A DNA stretch of 64,000 bases from Erpetoichthys calabaricus (taxonomy: Eukaryota > Chordata > Cladistia > Polypteriformes > Polypteridae). Numbering within the stretch: the stretch's first letter is position 1; the number at the start of each line of letters is the position of its first letter. This document shows positions 61,131-64,000 of the stretch, piece after piece. Both the position numbers and the translations under genes were made by a program. The notes beneath the pieces are model-generated. The model was not told the DNA's origin, ran no database searches, and saw only the letters and a program-made list of their open reading frames with translations. The stretch is from NCBI RefSeq assembly GCF_900747795.2, contig NC_041400.2:107017476-107081475 (forward strand), read 5' to 3'.

Positions 61131-61340
61131 TTAGTTCTTGCTTTCTAAAATGCTGTTTTGGAATAAGTGGATAAATAAAATGCATAAATGGCTTTTATTG
61201 GGGATAAGAGGGCAAAACAACCACTACTTTTTTATTTGTCTAAGTCACATGTATGTTCTATGCTCAAGTGAGGCTGGGCAAAGCGTTTGAAAATATTGTG
61301 CACTTTTAACAATTATTAACTAAAAGAATTTTTTTGTAAT
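61131..61340. other. CSNK1G3 intron, part
   Basis: Short AT-rich spacer, no feature seen. Confidence 0.5.
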
Positions 61341-61343
61341 ATA

Positions 61344-61366
61344 CAGTAATCCCTCCTCCATCGCGG
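61344..61366 (+). repeat. Isolated transposon-end-like sequence
   Basis: CAGTAATCCCTCCTCCATCGCGG preceded by TA. It has the form of a pogo/Tigger- or mariner-type inverted-repeat end found widely in fish genomes (from memory), directly abutting the Tc1 fragment that follows. No second end was found. Confidence 0.4.
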
Positions 61367-62040
61367 TGGCAGCATCATGCTGTGGGGGTGTTTTTCAGCT
61401 GCAGGGACAGGATGACTGGTTGCAATCGAGGGAAAGATGAATGCGGCCAAGTACAGGGATATCCTGGACAAAAACCTTCTCCAGAGTGCTAAGGACCTCA
61501 GACTGGGCCGAAGGTTTACCTTCCAACAAGACAATGACCCTAAGCACACAGCTAAAATAACGAAGGAGTGGCTTCACAACAACTCTGTGACTGTTCTTGA
61601 ATGGCCCAGCCAGAGCCCTGACTTAAACCCAATTGAGCATCTCTGGAGAGACCTAAAAATGGCTGTCCACCAACGTTTACCATCCAACCTGACAGAACTG
61701 GAGAGGATCTGCAAGGAGGAATGGCAGAGGATCCCCAAATCCAGGTGTAAAAAACTTCTTGCATCTTTCCCAAGAAGACTCATGGCTGTATTAGCTCAAA
61801 AGGGTGCTTCTACTAAATACTGAGCAAAGGGTCTGAATACTTAGGACCATGTGATATTTCAGTTTTTCTTTTTTAATAAATCTGCAACAATTTCAAAAAT
61901 TCTTTTTTTTGTCTGCCAATATGGGGTGCTGTGTGTACATTAATGAGGGAAGAAATTAATTTAAATGATTTTAGCAAATGGCTGCAATATGACAAAGAGT
62001 GAAAAATTGAAGGGGGTCTGAATACTTTCCGTACCCACTG
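61367..62040 (+). mobile_element. Tc1-type transposon, 3' half
   Basis: Contains the C-terminal half of a Tc1 transposase and a right terminus ending CTTTCCGTACCCACTG at 62,040, followed by TA. The left half, including the left inverted repeat and the DNA-binding domain, is missing. The end sequence and protein differ from copies 1 and 2, so it is a related but separate family. Confidence 0.85.
61437..61823 (+). pseudogene. Tc1 transposase, C-terminal half
   Basis: 129 codons without interruption, MNAAKYRDILDKNLLQSAKD through FTFQQDNDPKHTA (second catalytic aspartate) and [17 protein letters not shown] (third acidic residue) to the normal end KGASTKY. Homology to Tc1 extends a little upstream ([10 protein letters not shown]-like bases, GGCAGCATCATGCTGTGGGG, from 61,367). 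The N-terminal DNA-binding domain and first aspartate are absent, so it cannot act as a transposase. Confidence 0.9.
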
Positions 62041-62042
62041 TA

Positions 62043-64000
62043 TATATATTGTCAATAGCTTTCAACAGCCTCACTTAGTCACAAAAAAAATAAAAAAATT
62101 CAAAGATTACCTTTTGGAACGGCTCAAATCAATATAATTAAACACAAATGCAGTTTTACTACTACTGACGGAATAAAAAGTTGGCACACCCCTTCGTTAA
62201 TCACTTCCATGGCTGGCAACATTTTGCATTACATAAGTAAATCAGACAGCATCTTTAAAGGGGACAGCTTTACATAAATGAGTGATAAAACATCATTCCA
62301 AGGTCAATTAGAAGAGGTGACATTAAACTTGGAAGGTCTTTACACTAGTGTTAGTGAATATGTACATAATTTACATATTATCTTGAAAATTTCACATTAT
62401 TTAGATTATTTTATGCTCCCAAACCCTACTTTTTCCAGGTAAGAAATATATGATATGTTTGTAATTTACAGGTTGTGCAAAATGTAATGAATGGATTTAT
62501 GTCCAGAACTGAGAACTGCAATGATTCATTTACAAATGTTTTATGTTGCTCCTTTAGCAGCATAAAGATAATTAAAAGTGCTGTCACAAAAGTAATACAT
62601 TTGAAGACTGCTTTCCAGTTAGGTCCAATGTCAAAATGTTCTTTCCAACCAAGCCTTCAATTTATATGGCCTCCTTTAACTTAAAGATAGACCATACATT
62701 TTGATAACAAAATGCAAGGCTACTTAAAATTCCAAGGAAAACCTGGGGAAAAGTCTCACAAACAAAATGTGCAAAATTAACATAGCAACCAAGCAGAGAT
62801 TCAAATCCAGGTCCAGGTCCACTGTGCTACTATTTCATGATATGACATGCTTTACTTTTGCTTTCACAATTTAACAATACATTAAACCTTTAACTAAATA
62901 AAAGTTTACTTAAAGGTTGTTAGTCTGGTGAGGATAATTATTTTTTGATGCATGAGAATACAGCTAAGCATTATGTTTTTTTTCTTTAAATACAGATATC
63001 GCAACCCTTACAAATAATTGTTCAGTCAAAAACTAATACATTTTTGCCCATCTTTACCACATGTAGCTTAGGAGGACCAGCATCCAGTTGCAGATGGAGT
63101 TAACAAGCTGAACTCTCTAAGTAATAAGATAAGCTTTGGTAAAGCATTGTTAAGATATAGAAATAATCAATTAACAGCAATCCAACTATTTTAAGTATTT
63201 TTAAATTTGTAATGCCGCTTATTATTAAGTGAAACCTGATTTGCTGATTGATTATAGAGAAGTTAGGCTCGGAACACAACAATCATAGGTAATGAATGCA
63301 TATTGAAATTTACTGTACTGAACTTTATTCAATGATCTATCCCAAAAATTTATAATGTAGGCCACAGCAGACAGCTATTTGGTAAAGTTTTTTTTTTAAA
63401 TTGAAACTTTCGTTACAAGAAGGTTTGCTAGACTCAATGCCATTACAAGCACTTATGTGCCAGCCTTTCCATTTGAAATATGGAGGCTGCTACATATATC
63501 ACAGGTACACAGTGAAACACTGTGTGAAATGTAAACAAAAACAGCATGCAATAATATGCAAAACATTTAAAACCATACTTAATTGAAAATAGAAAAAAAG
63601 ACAACATATCAAATGCTGAAACTGAGAAATGATAATGATTTATGAAAAATACATGCTTATTTTTGAATTTGACCCCAGCAACATGTTTCAAAAAAGTTGG
63701 GAAGGGGCAACAAATTACTGAACAAGTTGTGTAAAGCTATTAAAAAAAACACCTGGTGGAACACCTCACAACAAACGAAGTTAATTGGTAATAGGTCAGG
63801 AACATGACTGGGTATAAAAACAGCATCCCAGAAAAGCAGAAACTCTCAGAAGTAAAGATGGGGAGTGGCTTACCGCTCTGTGAAAGACTGCACAGGCAAA
63901 TAGTGCAATGATTTAAGGATAATGCTGCTCAATGTAAAAATGCAAAGAATTTGGTGATTTCATCAGCTACAGTAAATAATATCATTACGGGAATCAAAGA
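62043..64000. other. CSNK1G3 intron, part, to the window edge
   Basis: AT-rich. A possible old SINE end in reverse orientation lies at about 62,740-62,830 (ACAAAATGTGCAAAATTAAC, then CAGAGATTCAAATCCAGGTC, with a B-box-like core and CACTGTGCTAC). I searched this stretch for the next upstream CSNK1G3 exon and did not find it. Confidence 0.45.

Noticed and set aside
56343-64000. The next upstream CSNK1G3 exon (expected to end QQSKNQ)
   Set aside because: I looked on the minus strand for the expected codons with a donor site and found none. It probably lies beyond the window.

Overview
The window is vertebrate genomic DNA, most likely from a ray-finned fish. Three things point there: the last exons of a conserved vertebrate kinase gene (CSNK1G3), an intronless copy of vertebrate elongation factor 2, and fish-typical transposons (Gmr1-like Ty3 elements, L2 and other LINEs, Tc1/mariner, hAT, Helitron). 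From memory, the tRNA-derived SINE present here in five clear copies resembles one abundant in bichirs and reedfish, so a polypteriform is my best guess. That part is inference and was not checked.

Layout. Positions 1-31,400 are gene-poor and crowded with mobile DNA. In order they hold: a Helitron terminus; a minus-strand Gmr1-like Ty3 fossil (281-4335); a SINE and a hAT MITE; a stretch without recognisable content; a CR1-type LINE split by a Tc1 transposon; SINEs, MITEs and LTR-like repeats; an EEF2 processed pseudogene (15,627-18,288) followed by a hAT transposase remnant; a second LTR-like repeat; a plus-strand Gmr1-like fossil (21,005-26,384) carrying three younger insertions; a decayed LINE; and a mariner fossil.

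Positions 31,430-64,000 are the 3' part of CSNK1G3 (casein kinase 1 gamma 3), transcribed on the minus strand. I can place the final coding exon with its stop codon (33,865-33,919), a 24-nt cassette microexon (49,300-49,323) and two more coding exons (50,060-50,166 and 56,247-56,342). All have consensus splice sites and compatible phases. A long 3' UTR probably ends near the AATAAA at 31,445-31,450. The kinase-domain exons must lie beyond 64,000. The introns hold an L2 LINE, a Helitron carrying part of its Rep gene, and three Tc1-family elements.

The host gene and the mobile elements do not form a shared system. The window shows one conserved gene end in a repeat-rich landscape with several rounds of nested insertion. 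I found no tRNA or rRNA gene, no CRISPR array and no clearly undescribed biological system. The most informative observations are the conserved alternative microexon, the two elements with integrase ahead of reverse transcriptase, and the insertion histories readable from intact target-site duplications.
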